Source: Porodaedalea pini
Taxonomy: Eukaryota; Basidiomycota; Agaricomycetes; Hymenochaetales; Hymenochaetaceae
DNA: 64,000 bases
Reading direction: 5' to 3'
NCBI GenBank assembly: GCA_002794775.1
Contig: NBAY01000001.1
Coordinates: forward strand, 806,001-870,000
The translations under genes and the position numbers were made by a program. Below, piece after piece: positions 1 to 11,747 of the stretch; position 1 is the first letter of the stretch, and each line of letters begins with the position of its first letter. The notes below the pieces were generated by a model, which ran no database searches, was not told the DNA's origin, and saw nothing but the letters and a program-made list of their open reading frames with translations.

Positions 1-1356
1 GAAGACGTAGTGGAAGAACCACTGAAGATTCGTATGCTGAGACGGCGACAGGTGCAACAACGCGGCCAGCTGATTCGAGATGCGCATTAGCAGTGGATGT
101 TGTTGACTCCCCGCGAGGACGAGCAGGTTATGATTCGTCATACTCATGCTCGGCGTCTCGCCGTTCTGGACTCTATTGTTCATCGTCGGGTCCGTCTCCC
201 ATGCCTCCCGCGTATACTCCAAGTGTTGTTGCAGACAACGCCACTTGTACCACTCGAGAGCACAATGAGCTGCCACTAAAAGGAGGGCGAGTACGACCAG
301 AATAATTATTCCGATCTTCGTGATCTTGAGAAGATCGCGGCCTAAGTCATCAACCACGGATGTATCCATGTCGCCGCAGAAGCTAAGACTTTGCTGTTCC
401 GGTACGAACAGAGTCGACTCATTGAAGGTCAATCCAGCGAAGGTATTGTTGATATCAACTTTGAGGTCTTCGAAGGGCGTGTCGACACTATATTACGCTC
501 AGATGATTCTCTGCTTAAGAAAGGCTGAGAAGATACTCACAAATCCTGGATGGAATTCCTTAGTTGGTCCAACGTTGGCAAAGACGAGTTCAGAGTCGTC
601 AGAGACGTCTGAACAGACGTCGGAAGTGTGACGTTCTCTAATGAACTCAAGTCTGGAACGTCAAATTGCGGTGCAGATATGTTGCCTAACGGATTTATAT
701 CGTTGATTTTATTCACGGCAGACTGGATAGCAGAGTTGATGGACGAGACATCACTCTGGATGGTCGTCCGGATACTCGAGAACGTGCTGGTGAGAAGGTT
801 GTTAATCTAGATGGGATACGACATTCAGTATTTCTTCAAACTTTCGTGAGAAACAAAGGCATACGTCCTGCACTGCTTCAATCAGCACTGACAAGCCACC
901 GCGTACGACTAATTCTAAGAAACAGAAAAACGTCGATCGATAGATGTCGATTGCAAAATTAATAATTCCCTCGACGATCGTGAGTGAAAGCACGAGTGTC
1001 GCACGCGCAGCGTTCATGGTGCCATTGACTGCAGACGCTATTTGCTTGTTCGTACCCACAGCCATGTAGCGCGGCAGACTTGCAGCCACAGTGGCCGCCT
1101 TCTCCGCTGCGGAGCAACTGGCCAACAAATTGGACTTCGCATCTGCAACCGAGTCTTGAGCAGAGCCAGAGGATATCTCGAGACGAAAGGCGACGAAGAG
1201 CAAAGAAATAGTTGGGTATGCGAGCCAGGTGAGAGAAAGAATGTATGGGAGCGTAAGGTAAGGCGTGAGTGTCGTTCCTTCGCGTGCAACTGGAGCTGTT
1301 TCATAGATGGGCGGCGGCGACATCCATCTGCGAGTCGTTGGAGAGGTCGCGGACAT
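1..1356 (-). CDS. PRM1: PRM1-type plasma membrane fusion protein, 5' part (cut by the window edge)
   Basis: Prm1 is a multipass membrane protein that stabilises plasma-membrane merger during cell fusion in mating fungi. Three exons can be read: 865-1356, 541-806 and 1-487, with 58-bp and 53-bp GT-AG introns (GTATGC...CTAG and GTGAGT...ATAG). Exon 1 begins at the ATG at 1354-1356 and carries a hydrophobic segment at about residues 33-57 and a second at about 115-155, including the family-typical stretches [24 protein letters not shown] and [11 protein letters not shown]. Exon 2 is a predicted extracellular, Ser/Thr/Asn-rich loop. Exon 3 has another membrane segment ([20 protein letters not shown]). 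The family is usually around 650-750 residues, so roughly half is present and the C-terminus lies beyond base 1. Identity is recognised from conserved segments; exon borders are inferred. Confidence 0.88.
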
Positions 1357-2099
1357 AGCTCAACTGGCCTAGCAGGAAGACGTAAAGGGAAGTCGACCGG
1401 CGACCTCAGAACTAAGAGGAGAAAGGGAGAAAGGGAAAGATGGAGGTGAAGGACAGAGAAAGACGGAAACCCTACGCACCCAAAGGCATACAGGCCAAGG
1501 CCTCATTGCTTATAATAAGATGTGGTTTTATTGTTCATTGTTTTCCGAAAAGGAATAATACAAAAGCGCTCGTTCCGTGGCCTCGTAGATCCGGACGACC
1601 TCAGCATGCAGCCTCCAGAATTATCTTGCAGTCCACATTCTTCGAGAGTCGAGCTTGTTTCCGGATACATGTTCTGAACTGTGCAGAACGTTTTGCTCTC
1701 GGTGAAGCTGTGGTCAAATACGTGCGTGTAAATGAAGGGAGGAAACAAGGAGAATCAAACAAGCAGGAGGCGTGAGTTCGACGACGAAGGTCACGCACAA
1801 CTCCGTGAAATGGACAGTTTATTGTTAAACACCCCCCTCCATACCGTTGGCAACATGCGCGCCTTCAGTCATGTAATGCGCTTTATTTCAGTGTGGAATA
1901 TATCATGAGAATCCGAATTCGAGTGAGGTGTTGTCGGAACTGACAATTTGAATCCTTTCTCAAACTGATTTCTCTTTGTGCGTCTTCACATCGAAACAGT
2001 ACAAGGCCCAACCTTGGGACATCATGTCTCTATTCTTCTGCCCATAACATCACCCACAACCTTTACCTTGTTGACTCTCTCCTGAGCTCGACATCTTTC
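1357..2099. other. Intergenic region between divergent PRM1 and RCC1-like genes
   Basis: The two flanking genes are transcribed away from each other, so this stretch should hold both promoters and 5' UTRs. Short open frames occur on both strands but none shows splice structure or a recognisable family. No repeat is seen. Confidence 0.6.
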
Positions 2100-3814
2100 A
2101 TGTCGAAAAGACAGAAGCGCTCTCATTCTCCTGACTTGGGTGTCGTGCAGGCTCCCACACATAAACGCGTCCGCAGTAACCATGCCCAGGGCATCGAGAG
2201 CCGTCCTATGAATGCCCTACCCACCCATGCATCTCACCCGAGGCCATCAAGACAGCTCTTTATTTGCGGGTCTGGAGGGTTTGGACAGCTTGGGATGGGC
2301 TCGACTGAAGACGCAACGGGTGAGCTTCGTCAACCGCGTTTGCATGTCTGGTTTGAAGTTGCTGTCCAGGGCGAGAGCCACATGCTGGGAGCCGAACGAG
2401 GTGCAGGGATCGAACAGACTTGTGCGGGTGGGATGCATTCGCTTGTTATCGATGAGCTAGGCAAGGTACGAGTTCATGCTTTTTTTTTTTTGCGAAATCG
2501 TCTTCAAGCCTCTTTTGCTAGGTCTGGTCGTGGGGTGTCAACGATCACGCTGCTCTAGGTCGGCAGACGACTAACGTTGCCGACCCAGATGCGCCTGGGC
2601 AACCTATCGAGTCCGATATCCTAGAATTCACACCGATACCTGTGAAGAAACTTGTCGAAGAGGGCTTTAGAGCTGTACAAGTTGCTGCTGGCGACAGTAT
2701 CAGCGTAGCTCTCAATGAAGAGGAAGCCATTCGGGCCTGGGGTTGTTTTCGGGTGCGTGTTATGTGTCTTCAGTCAGCGCTTTCAGTCATATCATCTCTT
2801 TAGGCAGCAGACGGTCTCTTAGGATTTCGCCCATTTACCGAAGAGGAAAGAGCGAACTTGAAATATATCGACCCTGAGAGTCTGCCTCAGCTCGATCCTA
2901 TATCTCTTGGCCCGCTTGAAGACGAACGGTTTGTACAAGTTGCATGCGGCTCGAATCATGTTCTTGCGCTCTCTCAATATGGGATCGTTTACTGCTGGGG
3001 CAACGGCCAGCACGCGGAGCTCGGACGTAAGATTGTTGAGCGGCATAAGATCAACGGACTAGTCCCCAGTCGTTTACTCATTCAACGTCTCGTGTACATC
3101 GCAGCCGGAGCATACCATAGCTTCGCCGTCGATGAAATGGGCGCAGTCTATGCATGGGGACTCAATTCATTTCGGCAGACGGGCGTGCAATTTCCTGACG
3201 GTTATGAAGGAGATAAGGACGTTATATGGACGCCAATGCGGATCGCTGCACTGGACCCGAAAGTACTCGGGAATGGACGGCGGGTCGTGCAGGTATCCGG
3301 CGGCGAGCACCATACCATCTTCCTCCTCAATGACGGATCAGTGTATGGCTGCGGCCGCTGCGATGCATCCGAGCTTGGGCTTTCGGAGGATCATCCGCAA
3401 ATTATCGCACAGTACACTTCACAGACATCATCACAATATAGCGATTGGTCAGGAGTCTCCAAGTACATTGAGATACCGACATTCATCCGCTTCCCGCCTC
3501 CGCCAACACCGACAGACCCGGACCCACCTGTGCCTCCCTACGGCATGCCGGTCGCACCCAATCCCATCGCACGTATCGCAGCGAGCGCACGGCACAGTCT
3601 TGCAATTTCGAGGGCAGGCCATGCGTATGCGTGGGGGTTGGGTCAGGTCGGCGAGCTCGGTCGCGGTGGCGTAAACGAGCAGAAGACGCCTGGACGGGTG
3701 CGCAGTGCTTTGTTTGATGAACTACGTCGGGATAGACAGGGCTGGAAGTGGATTCTGGAGGATGTGAGCACCGGAGGCCTGCATACTCTCTTCGTAGCGA
3801 GACCAGCAAGTTGA
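2100..3814 (+). CDS. RCC1: RCC1-family guanine nucleotide exchange factor for Ran
   Basis: This is the nuclear, chromatin-bound exchange factor that charges Ran with GTP (yeast Prp20/Srm1, fission yeast Pim1). Three exons (2100-2465, 2522-2752, 2804-3814) give about 535 residues. The N-terminus is basic and KR-rich (MSKRQKRSHSP...HKRVRS), a likely nuclear localisation signal. Seven-bladed propeller repeats follow, shown by recurring motifs such as GSGGFGQLG, CAGGMHSL, WSWGVNDHAALG, VACGSNHVLAL, CWGNGQHAELG, AAGAYHSFAV, AWGLNSFRQTG, VSGGEHHTIFL and AWGLGQVGELG. The length fits fungal orthologues. A proline-rich insert (FPPPPTPTDPDPPVPPYG) sits between late blades. The ATG at 2100 directly precedes the basic tail. 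Both introns are 51-56 bp with clear GT-AG ends and keep frame. Confidence 0.93.
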
Positions 3815-4054
3815 AGCAATGACAGGAGTCTCGAATTAAGCATTTCTTAGGCATTTTAGGACGGGACTCTGACGTATTTCATGACTGGATGACCCTCGAT
3901 ATTGCTTCTCACATTTGTATCATAGTCACATTCAACGGATTGTTCTGCTTATCACCATCGCAATGGCATCTTTTCTCATTAAAGGAGTTGTGCAGGACAT
4001 TGGACGAAGTGCTTGCAGAGCGTCGTAAGATAAGTTATTGCGTCCAGCAAATGC

Positions 4055-5469
4055 TCAAGCATAACAGAGAACCTCGTATTCCTGGAGCAAGATTAGCAAA
4101 CCTAGTCTTATGCAGCATTAGAAGCAGTTCTCTCTCACCTCGACCTTGACCTCCTTCTCTCCGACAGTGACGTATGCTCCGTCCAGTTTCGTGCTCGTCT
4201 TTCCAGGGTATAGTCCTTCCTTGCCGCCGCCTCCGAGGCCCATCATACCACCGTGCTCCTTCGCACGGGCGCCGGGCCCTAACGATCGCAAGAGGAGTCT
4301 TGTCAGCTTCATGACCTCCTTCGATAGGCTGAGCTCCGTCAAGCGCTGAGAGGGCAAATTTGCCCTTCATGGGAACCCATTTGATTGCCCTTGCGTCGCC
4401 GACGAGCACCTCGTAATAACTTACTTCCACGGCCTCTCCGTCGGATCCGATGAAAGCATCAGCATCTGGCCTACATTTACCAACAACTAGCATTGATAAA
4501 GAACTGAGCAGAACGTTTGCTTCAAAGAGGAGCACAAAATCTTACTGAGACTGCCCTGAAGAAAGGGAAGAAAAATTCGTCGGGTTATTTTGACCAAAAG
4601 AGTTTGAAAGGACGGGGAAAGGACATACGTTATGTGATGCTCTCGCGATGTAACCAAGGCAGGCCGTCCTCTTCGCCAGCAGGAACAAGATCTTTCTTCA
4701 GCTCATCGAGGTGCGAGCTATAAATCCATGTCGTCGGCGCTTTTGGCCCGTCACGAATAAATAATTCCGTTCTCTGGTTCGCCGTGATCATCCAGTTCTG
4801 TACATCCCAGGCTTGCGCATTCATGTCCTCTCCCTCTTTCTTATGCTTGTTGTGGACATAGTATGCGCCTCCTGCAATAGCTGCAAGACCGACGACGAGA
4901 CCACAAGCGATCTAGCAGTGACGACGTTCAATGCCGCTTCTTATAAGCAAAGCAAAAATCCGTACCAGAGCGTTTTTCTTCTTCTCATCGAGATCATACC
5001 ATTTCTTCTCCGCCTCGTGTTGTTCAATCTTGACGCCATTGTGCGCCGTATAAGACATGTTCGAGTTGAGGGGGATGTATCCAGATTGCTGCATGTTTTG
5101 AGGGCCAGCGTACATGTTGGGTGGGGCCTGTCCCGCATACATGTTCGGCGGAGCTTGGCCAGGGTATTGGCCCGGATAATCCATGTTCGTATATCCCTGT
5201 CCGGGATACTGCCCTGGGGGCAGCATGTTCGGCGCGGCGTATCCTCCCATTCCACCATACTGAGGGGGAGGTGATGGATATGGAGCCACCGGTCCTTCAC
5301 AAAGCATCAGCTTTGGGCTAGAAGTCCATCGTTTCGCCATATCGCTCACCTTCGGAGACATATCCGAGCTCTGGAGATGTCTGAGGTGACGGTCAACCAG
5401 GCGATCCTCCCTACGATCTCTACGGTCCTCACGGCGTTCGTGACGTCTTTCGATGCGGTCAAGGAACAT
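4055..5469 (-). pseudogene. Membrane-anchored DM9-repeat (DUF3421) protein with two apparent frameshifts
   Basis: The ATG at 5467-5469 starts an Arg/Asp-rich N-terminus, then a Pro/Gly/Gln/Tyr-rich region with PPNMYAG repeats. Exon 1 ends at 4966, a 54-bp intron follows, and exon 2 opens with one transmembrane helix (IACGLVVGLAAIAGGAYYV). The C-terminal half holds DM9 signatures: GEEDG then YIARA, AFIGSDGEAVEVSYYEVL, PIEGGHEADKTPLAIVRA, LYPGKTSTKLDGAYVTVG and EYEVL. Splicing appears to use a 10-nt micro-exon near 4545 and a last exon of 4055 to about 4080. Reading fails twice by one base: an extra T at 4653 between DGLPW and YIARA, and an extra base in GGGCCC at 4274-4279. Either the gene is broken or the assembly has two homopolymer errors. 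DM9 domains bind glycans in animals; the fungal role is unknown to me. Confidence 0.6.
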
Positions 5470-6208
5470 AATGTTTGTGGAAAATTGAGGCTGAAAGTTA
5501 TAAGAAGCTCGCGTCTTTGCCTTTATACAGTTCAGCAGAGTAATGTGTCTTGCCGCTTGTCAGTCTTCAACTCACGCCACTGGCAAGACCGCATTCCCGA
5601 TCACCCTAAAGAGCGTTGACAACAAGGCAGGAATCAGTTTCGTTCCGGTCTTCATCGGTAACAGTGCAGTGTAAATACTACACTCGGTTACACGAAAGAA
5701 GGCTAAAAGGCGCGCTGAAGTTCGCTAAGAACGCATCAAAAGCCGCCGAGCGACGCCGCGCACAGATCGGCGTGATTGCAAAGTATAATGTTCATATGGG
5801 CAGTGCAAGCAGATAGATTTCAGGGTCCTAGAGGGTCATAGAGGTTCATTTGATGCGGAAAAAGAGCTTGCTGACTTTTGAGCTTGAGTTTATCGTGAAG
5901 CGCGAAGAACGCTCATTATACTATTATAGCCATAGACCTGAGACAAACATGGACACACAGACGCGTCGCGTCAGATCACGCAGATTTTAATATTCCATGC
6001 TTTCAACTCCTTTTCGATTGTCATGTTTCCCAGCAAAGAAAGTTTGACACAACGAATTCATTCGGAAGCCGTCCGAGTTGGGAGCTAACTCGAGGACGAA
6101 GACAAGACGGAGACGTGTCTTAATCACTTGTACCATGCAGCGGCGCCGGTTCACGTAGCTACATGCTATACATGGGCGGTCAATCTGACTTAGACAGAAG
6201 AGTTGCAC
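5470..6208. other. Non-coding stretch upstream of the DM9-type gene
   Basis: This holds the presumed promoter of the minus-strand DM9-type gene. I see no supported gene. It ends at the 8-bp target duplication AGTTGCAC (6201-6208) of the adjacent MITE. Confidence 0.5.
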
Positions 6209-6462
6209 CAGTGTTGTCATCCGGCGGGATTGATGGTTCTCATTCCGCCGGGATTGATGGCATCCCGGGGACAAGGGAATGAACCAGGGTTCTAGTCAGA
6301 ATTCGCTGAAGTAATGGTGGGATGGCAAGGCAGCCGACGCTTGCTCTACCCACTTTCTACCCGTACCAAATTACGTATTTTTCGTTTCCCGTCGATTGCA
6401 TCCCATCTCATCCCTTCAATCCCGCCGGTATCCCTTCAATCCCGCCGGATTGGACAACACTG
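6209..6462. mobile_element. hAT-type non-autonomous MITE, 254 bp
   Basis: The element begins CAGTGTTGTC and ends GACAACACTG, a perfect 10-bp terminal inverted repeat. It is flanked on both sides by the exact 8-bp duplication AGTTGCAC (6201-6208 and 6463-6470). An 8-bp duplication with a CAGTG-type terminus is the hallmark of hAT transposons. Inside each terminus is a doubled subterminal unit resembling CCGGCGGGATTGAAGG, inverted between the two ends. There is no coding capacity, so it would depend on a hAT transposase elsewhere. Confidence 0.88.
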
Positions 6463-7040
6463 AGTTGCACCGAATTTCCGCGGACATAAAGAGCGGTGAG
6501 AATCAGCCATATAATTCTATCTTGAGTGAAGCTTCGGCCACGAATGGAGTTGATGGCATTCGCCAATCTCTTTCACAGAAAATCGGTACTGTTGGCATTC
6601 CAGATGAAGCAGGGCTCTTGAGATAAGTTTGGCCTTGGTCGGTATTTTCATCAATCATACAGCACAGAGCGTAGCGATGCGCAAAGTTGCCAGATTCGGT
6701 CTGTGTATATCGCCGGACCGTAGCTGTGATGAAAGCAGGATTGCGGTGCAGAAACAAACTCAATTCATCGACCACCAGAGGCATCACCTGGCAGTCTAAA
6801 CAATGCATTTCTGTATGCTACAAGTCATGTTTGATGTTCAAGCGTGAGAAAAATGTTCTTGAGGGCGTAGAAACAGTACATTACAATGCTAATATCCGAC
6901 CAAGCTGTCAAGCCCTCGTACGCGCACTAATTGTACAGTTACAAAATGACCTGATTCAGTAAATCAGCAGACCATTTAGCATTATCCACGACAATAGAGA
7001 ATAAAATGTAGAGGGAGAAGAACCTGTCGGTAAAACCGTC
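6463..7040. other. Intergenic region without a supported gene
   Basis: A 101-codon minus-strand frame (6503-6808) looks mildly protein-like, but I recognise no domain and see no splice partner. The rest appears non-coding and includes the 3' flank of the Smr gene. Confidence 0.35.
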
Positions 7041-9932
7041 TCAAGAATTTGAAGAAAGGAAGATGTGAATCAAGCCGGGATTTGCGTCATCTATCTTCAC
7101 GTCGAGACGGTGCTTCCTGCAAGACACGTCAGCATGAGTTGATTCAAGTTTAAGCTAGCGACTGTGTACGAACTTTGTCATCTTGTCAATGATGGCATTT
7201 TTCAAGACGGGGATGCCTCTAGCAGAATGCCGTCCTCGACCAACAATGACTGTAAGCTTCGAGCCGCCTTTCCGTTGTACGTCGTACAGCGCTCTTTCTG
7301 TTGTTCGCAAAGCTTCAAGGACTTTGAGACGATGTACGTCGATCTTGTCGGTATCTTGCTCTGCATTGTGCGCTACATGATTCCGACAACACAATGGTTA
7401 GAAATAATATCTCTATCGAACAAAAAAATGAGATACCTGAGTAGAATCTTCTCTCCGCTTTCCTGTGTAATTTACGTGCCAAATCTTCAGCGTCCTCAAG
7501 CTCGCATCCGAGCGTGAACGCAAGAGTATTCCGGCCTTGCTGTTGTGCCTCGCGCCGTCGCTCCCGAAGCGCGCTGCATCGCATTTCCATATCATTCGCT
7601 TGCTGTCGAAGCTGCTGCGCCCGAGAGAGGATGCTAGTCTTCGGACCACGAGAAAGTATGCTCTCATCGCCGGTTGCAGAAGAGACGTACGTTGGGCCCT
7701 GCTGAGAAGTTTGAAGACGAGGAACCGATAACGGTCCTTCGTGGCGATCACCATTAGCATCAATATGACCACCTGGGTCGTTGTGTGCTTTCGGAGGGCC
7801 AAACCATTCTACAGAAGGGGTCTCTGCGACCTCGGCATTACCCGAGGCAATATTGCCATCGCCTCGCATGTCCAGTTCAAGAGTGTTCAAGTCCTCATGG
7901 CTGCGTATCGAAGCAACTGAGTGTGGCTTCCTTAGCAGAGGACGTTGCGAGCTTGAAGAGTTGGAGCGAGACCTAGTGACATGAAATTCGGAGGGCAGAG
8001 CCATATTTTCATAAACGAAGACGGGCAATGGATCATCTGACTCAGCAATGCGTCCGCCATAATCAGTGCTAGGCGATGCGGGAGGTGCAGAATCTCTCCA
8101 GGCAGTTCTCAGTTTGAAGATAGAAGGCGGTTGAGGATCGCTGCTCATCTCGGCGCGGGATGCACGCGACCGCTGCGCTTCGTCGGCACTACGTTCTTCG
8201 TCTGGTGGAACTGTGTCAAAATCTGGAAAAGAGCCAATCGAGCGTGGTGCGGTCAGCATGTCATGATTATGAGCTGCGTTTTCGCTGATGGGTTGACTGC
8301 ACTGTTCATCTGACAGATGATCGACGATCGATCTTTCCTCTGGTGACTGCTGCTGGTCTTCCTCGATACGAGGCACGATACGAACATTGATGCCTGTTTC
8401 AGCTGGCGGAGGTATGTAAATCCGCGTTGCATCGCCAGAATAATCGATGATAACCTCCGGAGCTGGAGAAACATGCCGCTCGCTAAACATGCGACCAGAT
8501 AACTCACTTCGGATCGCGCTTCCTGTGGGTGTCTGTCCACGTTCTGCAGGGCTGCTCGCAGGACGCGTTGAACTCTTTGATCTTATGGTTGATCGTCGAC
8601 CTGGAGTTCTAGTGACGGACGGCTCCGCGAGTTCCTCCGCGATATGCTCCGTTCGACGTGTAGACGCACGCGACCGTGTCATCCTTGCGCGCAGATCACC
8701 GTCGGACGTGAAGGGCATAAAAGACGGCAGATCAGCTACAGAGCGATTTGTACAAGGCGCTGGAAAAACGACGGGTGATTTTCGTGGCAGGGAATGGATG
8801 TGAGAGTCGCGGGAAGAAAAAACAGTGGGCGCTCTCGTCCCGCCTACGCGCGGGGGAACCAAAGGTAAGAAGGAACCGTGATCAACTGCCGAATAATTGG
8901 ACTCTGGCGAAAGTGGGTCTGGTTTCCTAGTAGTGGAGTGCTCGGACGATTCAGAGGATATAAGATGTATGTCGCGTGCTTCTGAAGTCCCTGCACGATC
9001 AGGCGAGGAAGGTATGAATGAAGGTCGATCAGCTGGAGGATGTCCACTTTCTGGTCTGACAGAGGACGACTTTCGCCAGGCGGTATGATCAGATGAGGTG
9101 GTTGAATTAGAAGCACTTGAGACTTTCGAGATACCCATCCGCGTCTCCTCAGTTTCGCGAACGGACGGATTTTCCGTCTCAACCTTGGTCCTCAGAGTAG
9201 GCGAAGATAATCGTGATAACGATGAGGGGGCTGTATATCTATGTCGATATCCATACTTTTCGCTACAGAAGGTGCGGGAAGCGGAGTCATCGTAGCCAGT
9301 AATTCCTTGTCTCTTCGCGCCCTAGTACTCTGAGTCTGAGTCGTTATCTGCGTTTGGGTATCGAAACTCGACAACAGGAGGCTCTTGTCGAGGTCCGTAC
9401 TGATATTCATGGACGCAGACGCACGCCGAGAAGTCGATTTCGAGGAACGTGCCTTCCGCTGCGCCGCGATCCACTCCGCCGTCGTCATCTTACGACTTCG
9501 ACGGCTTATCGTGTATTCCTCGTAGATAGATGTTACGTCGTCGGAGAACTCGCTCAGCACGTCCGGCACGTCCAGATCGTCCTTTATATCCAATGCTCTA
9601 AGCTTCCCTTGCATGGCCTCGCCGAAGTCGTCCCAAAGCGTGTGCGGTGCCGCCGTGTCCGATAGCAGCACGCCCAGCGCGCTGCCGAGCGCAAGCGCAA
9701 CGAGCCGCGTAGGGCTTCTGTGAAACAACGCGTCGAAACATACGCCGGCGACGATCTCGACAAGAACTAAGGGCTCTAGTATTCGGTCTGTGCGCCATGC
9801 TCCGTACGAGACGATCCCGTCCCAGATACCCGATAGCGCGCCGGCTAGTTTATCGTTCTGGGCACAGAAGGCGTTGATGACGACTCTGAGAGCGATCCCG
9901 ACGCCGAAAGAGAAAGCTTGGGACATGGACAT
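7041..9932 (-). CDS. DUF1771-Smr domain protein with N-terminal membrane region
   Basis: The model has four exons: 9329-9932, 7437-9230, 7174-7372 and 7041-7116. The start is the ATG at 9930-9932, giving MSMSQAFSFGVG. Residues 1 to about 100 contain hydrophobic stretches (GVGIALRVVINAF, LVALALGSALGVLL) that may be membrane segments. A long Ser/Pro/Arg-rich, probably disordered region follows. The C-terminus has a DUF1771-like helical stretch (AQQLRQQANDMEMRCSALRE) and then an Smr domain: IDVHRLKVLEALRTTE, LTVIVGRGRHSARGIPVLK and the closing HRLDVKIDDANPG. Smr domains are nucleic-acid binding or nicking modules; the usual LDLHG is IDVHR here. The first intron (98 bp, GTACTAGG donor) is inferred to join two frames that otherwise differ. 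If that is wrong, 9192-9980 is a separate gene. Confidence 0.72.
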
Positions 9933-11046
9933 GGTGCTGCCCACTACTTTAGTCGCGTAGGAGCAGCATACAGGCCTCAAGCTAGACGCAGACGCTCAAC
10001 GTGCGGAAGACATCACATGAGCCTATGGAAACGTTAACGTCGATCTAGATTTGGTACGTTTGCTAGACAGTTCTTAGCGTCTGTCCAGAGCCTTTAAATT
10101 TTCAGTATGGCAGCAGAACGACATGACAGTATATAACGGGAGTGCGAAGCACCTAGCAATAAATTTAGTGAGCTCATCGAAAAACGTGCCGCAGGTTACG
10201 TAAGGAATAAGTCAAATACAAATTGCTCTATCTTGTACGTAGGTTTCTGCTGCATGGCAGTCGTTCGCAGAAGCATAGTGACTGTCTAACTGTTTATGAT
10301 GAGGTAGACTCACCAATTGAAAAAGTGTTTCTAGAGATAACGAATAGTAGGAGAGATAGCCTTCAAAACTTCGACGTAGCCGACATCTTTCGAGAAAACT
10401 GCCTGATCAAGTCGGACGACCGACGAAATTGTATTGAGTGCCTCTGAACGGCCTCCTCTTCTAGAGACTAGTCCATCTCCAAATCATGTGTTTGAGTGAA
10501 CAACTATTCGGAATAGAACAGGGAATGGACCAGCAAGACATACCACGTCTAACGTCGAGAAGGAGATGGACAGAGTGGAGTCAGACTCGGAAGTAGACAG
10601 CTGATGTGTCTCGAACATCGTCTGTATTTGCGATCGAATGTTGACCTCGATGTGTCATGAGTGCATTAAGCGTTTATGAGTGTTCCGGTTGGCTTTCAGT
10701 GAAGTGTGCATGCAAGGGCGAGTGGTGTACGATGGGGAGCGCACTAGACATGCGTGAGCTGTGGCGCCGCAAACTCTTGCGCTCGTTTAGAGTCGCAAGC
10801 AGGGCATTTGTGTGCAATGATATACAATAGAGGGATATGTAGTAATTAGGACGTTGGAAAAGACATGCGTATTTTGAAGCACACTCACTCTCTGGAGCTA
10901 CTGCAGAAATACCGGTGTGGATGAAGTTTTCCGGAATGGTGACATACTAATAAATTAATCCAAGTTAGTCAGAACAGAGCCAAATGGTGTACTTGAAGTT
11001 GGAAACGACCAAGAACGCACCAAGACGAGACTGGCAGTATGTGCAA
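9933..11046. other. Intergenic region with no supported gene
   Basis: It presumably contains the promoter of the Smr gene at its left end. The remainder has only short open frames. It ends at the left inverted repeat of the 11047-17716 element. Confidence 0.5.
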
Positions 11047-11063
11047 CATCAGGAAAAACCTCC
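11047..11063 (+). repeat. Left terminal inverted repeat
   Basis: The 17-bp word CATCAGGAAAAACCTCC is matched perfectly in reverse complement at 17700-17716. Confidence 0.65.
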
Positions 11064-11747
11064 CACTCAGAAACCCTTAGAAATTTATTAGAATTGTAGG
11101 AAATTGTAGAATCTTTGGAATGTCATGAGAATGCAGTCCAAAACTTAGAAAACTTGTAGAATTTCATGGAAAATTGTCCAAGTTTTGGAATTGAACAGAA
11201 TCAGCAGCTTGAAATTTAGAATATGGATAGAAAAATGACACACCTCATAGATTCTATGGAATTTTGTAGAATAAAAAACTGATTGTGGAATTCATTAGAG
11301 TCTGCCATGGCTTGACACAGGTGCAGGTACTAGATCATCACGAAAACTATCCGCGGCTGGTAGTGACATTTAGTTCTGACACGCATTAGGCAAGGATCAG
11401 CACTGCCTATATGTGGTTACAAGCACTGACAAGCAACCACAAGGCTTTCATTTGAATGTAGCTATCCACAAGCACTGCGACTCAATGTAATCATATAACA
11501 AGGCTCTTAACTTAATTGTAAGCTTGTACAAGTACTTTATGCACTTTATAATTAATTATATGCACAATAAAATTATTTGGATTTGAATACATTTGCACAG
11601 AAGGGCATGACAAGTCTTAAGCAACAATATTATTATTATGAGCGCGCGAGGGCAAGGCTTAGCGGTGACGGGCACCTGCTCCTCGTAGACCCAAAACACG
11701 GAGTTATGCTTTACGATGAACAAGAAATGATCAGACATCGAGATGCG

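Noticed and set aside
5333..5390. GTGAGC...GTGAAG as a 55-bp intron near the start of the DM9-type gene
   Set aside because: Removing it would move the downstream reading out of the repetitive PPNMYAG frame, which is clearly the coding frame. The unspliced frame stays open.
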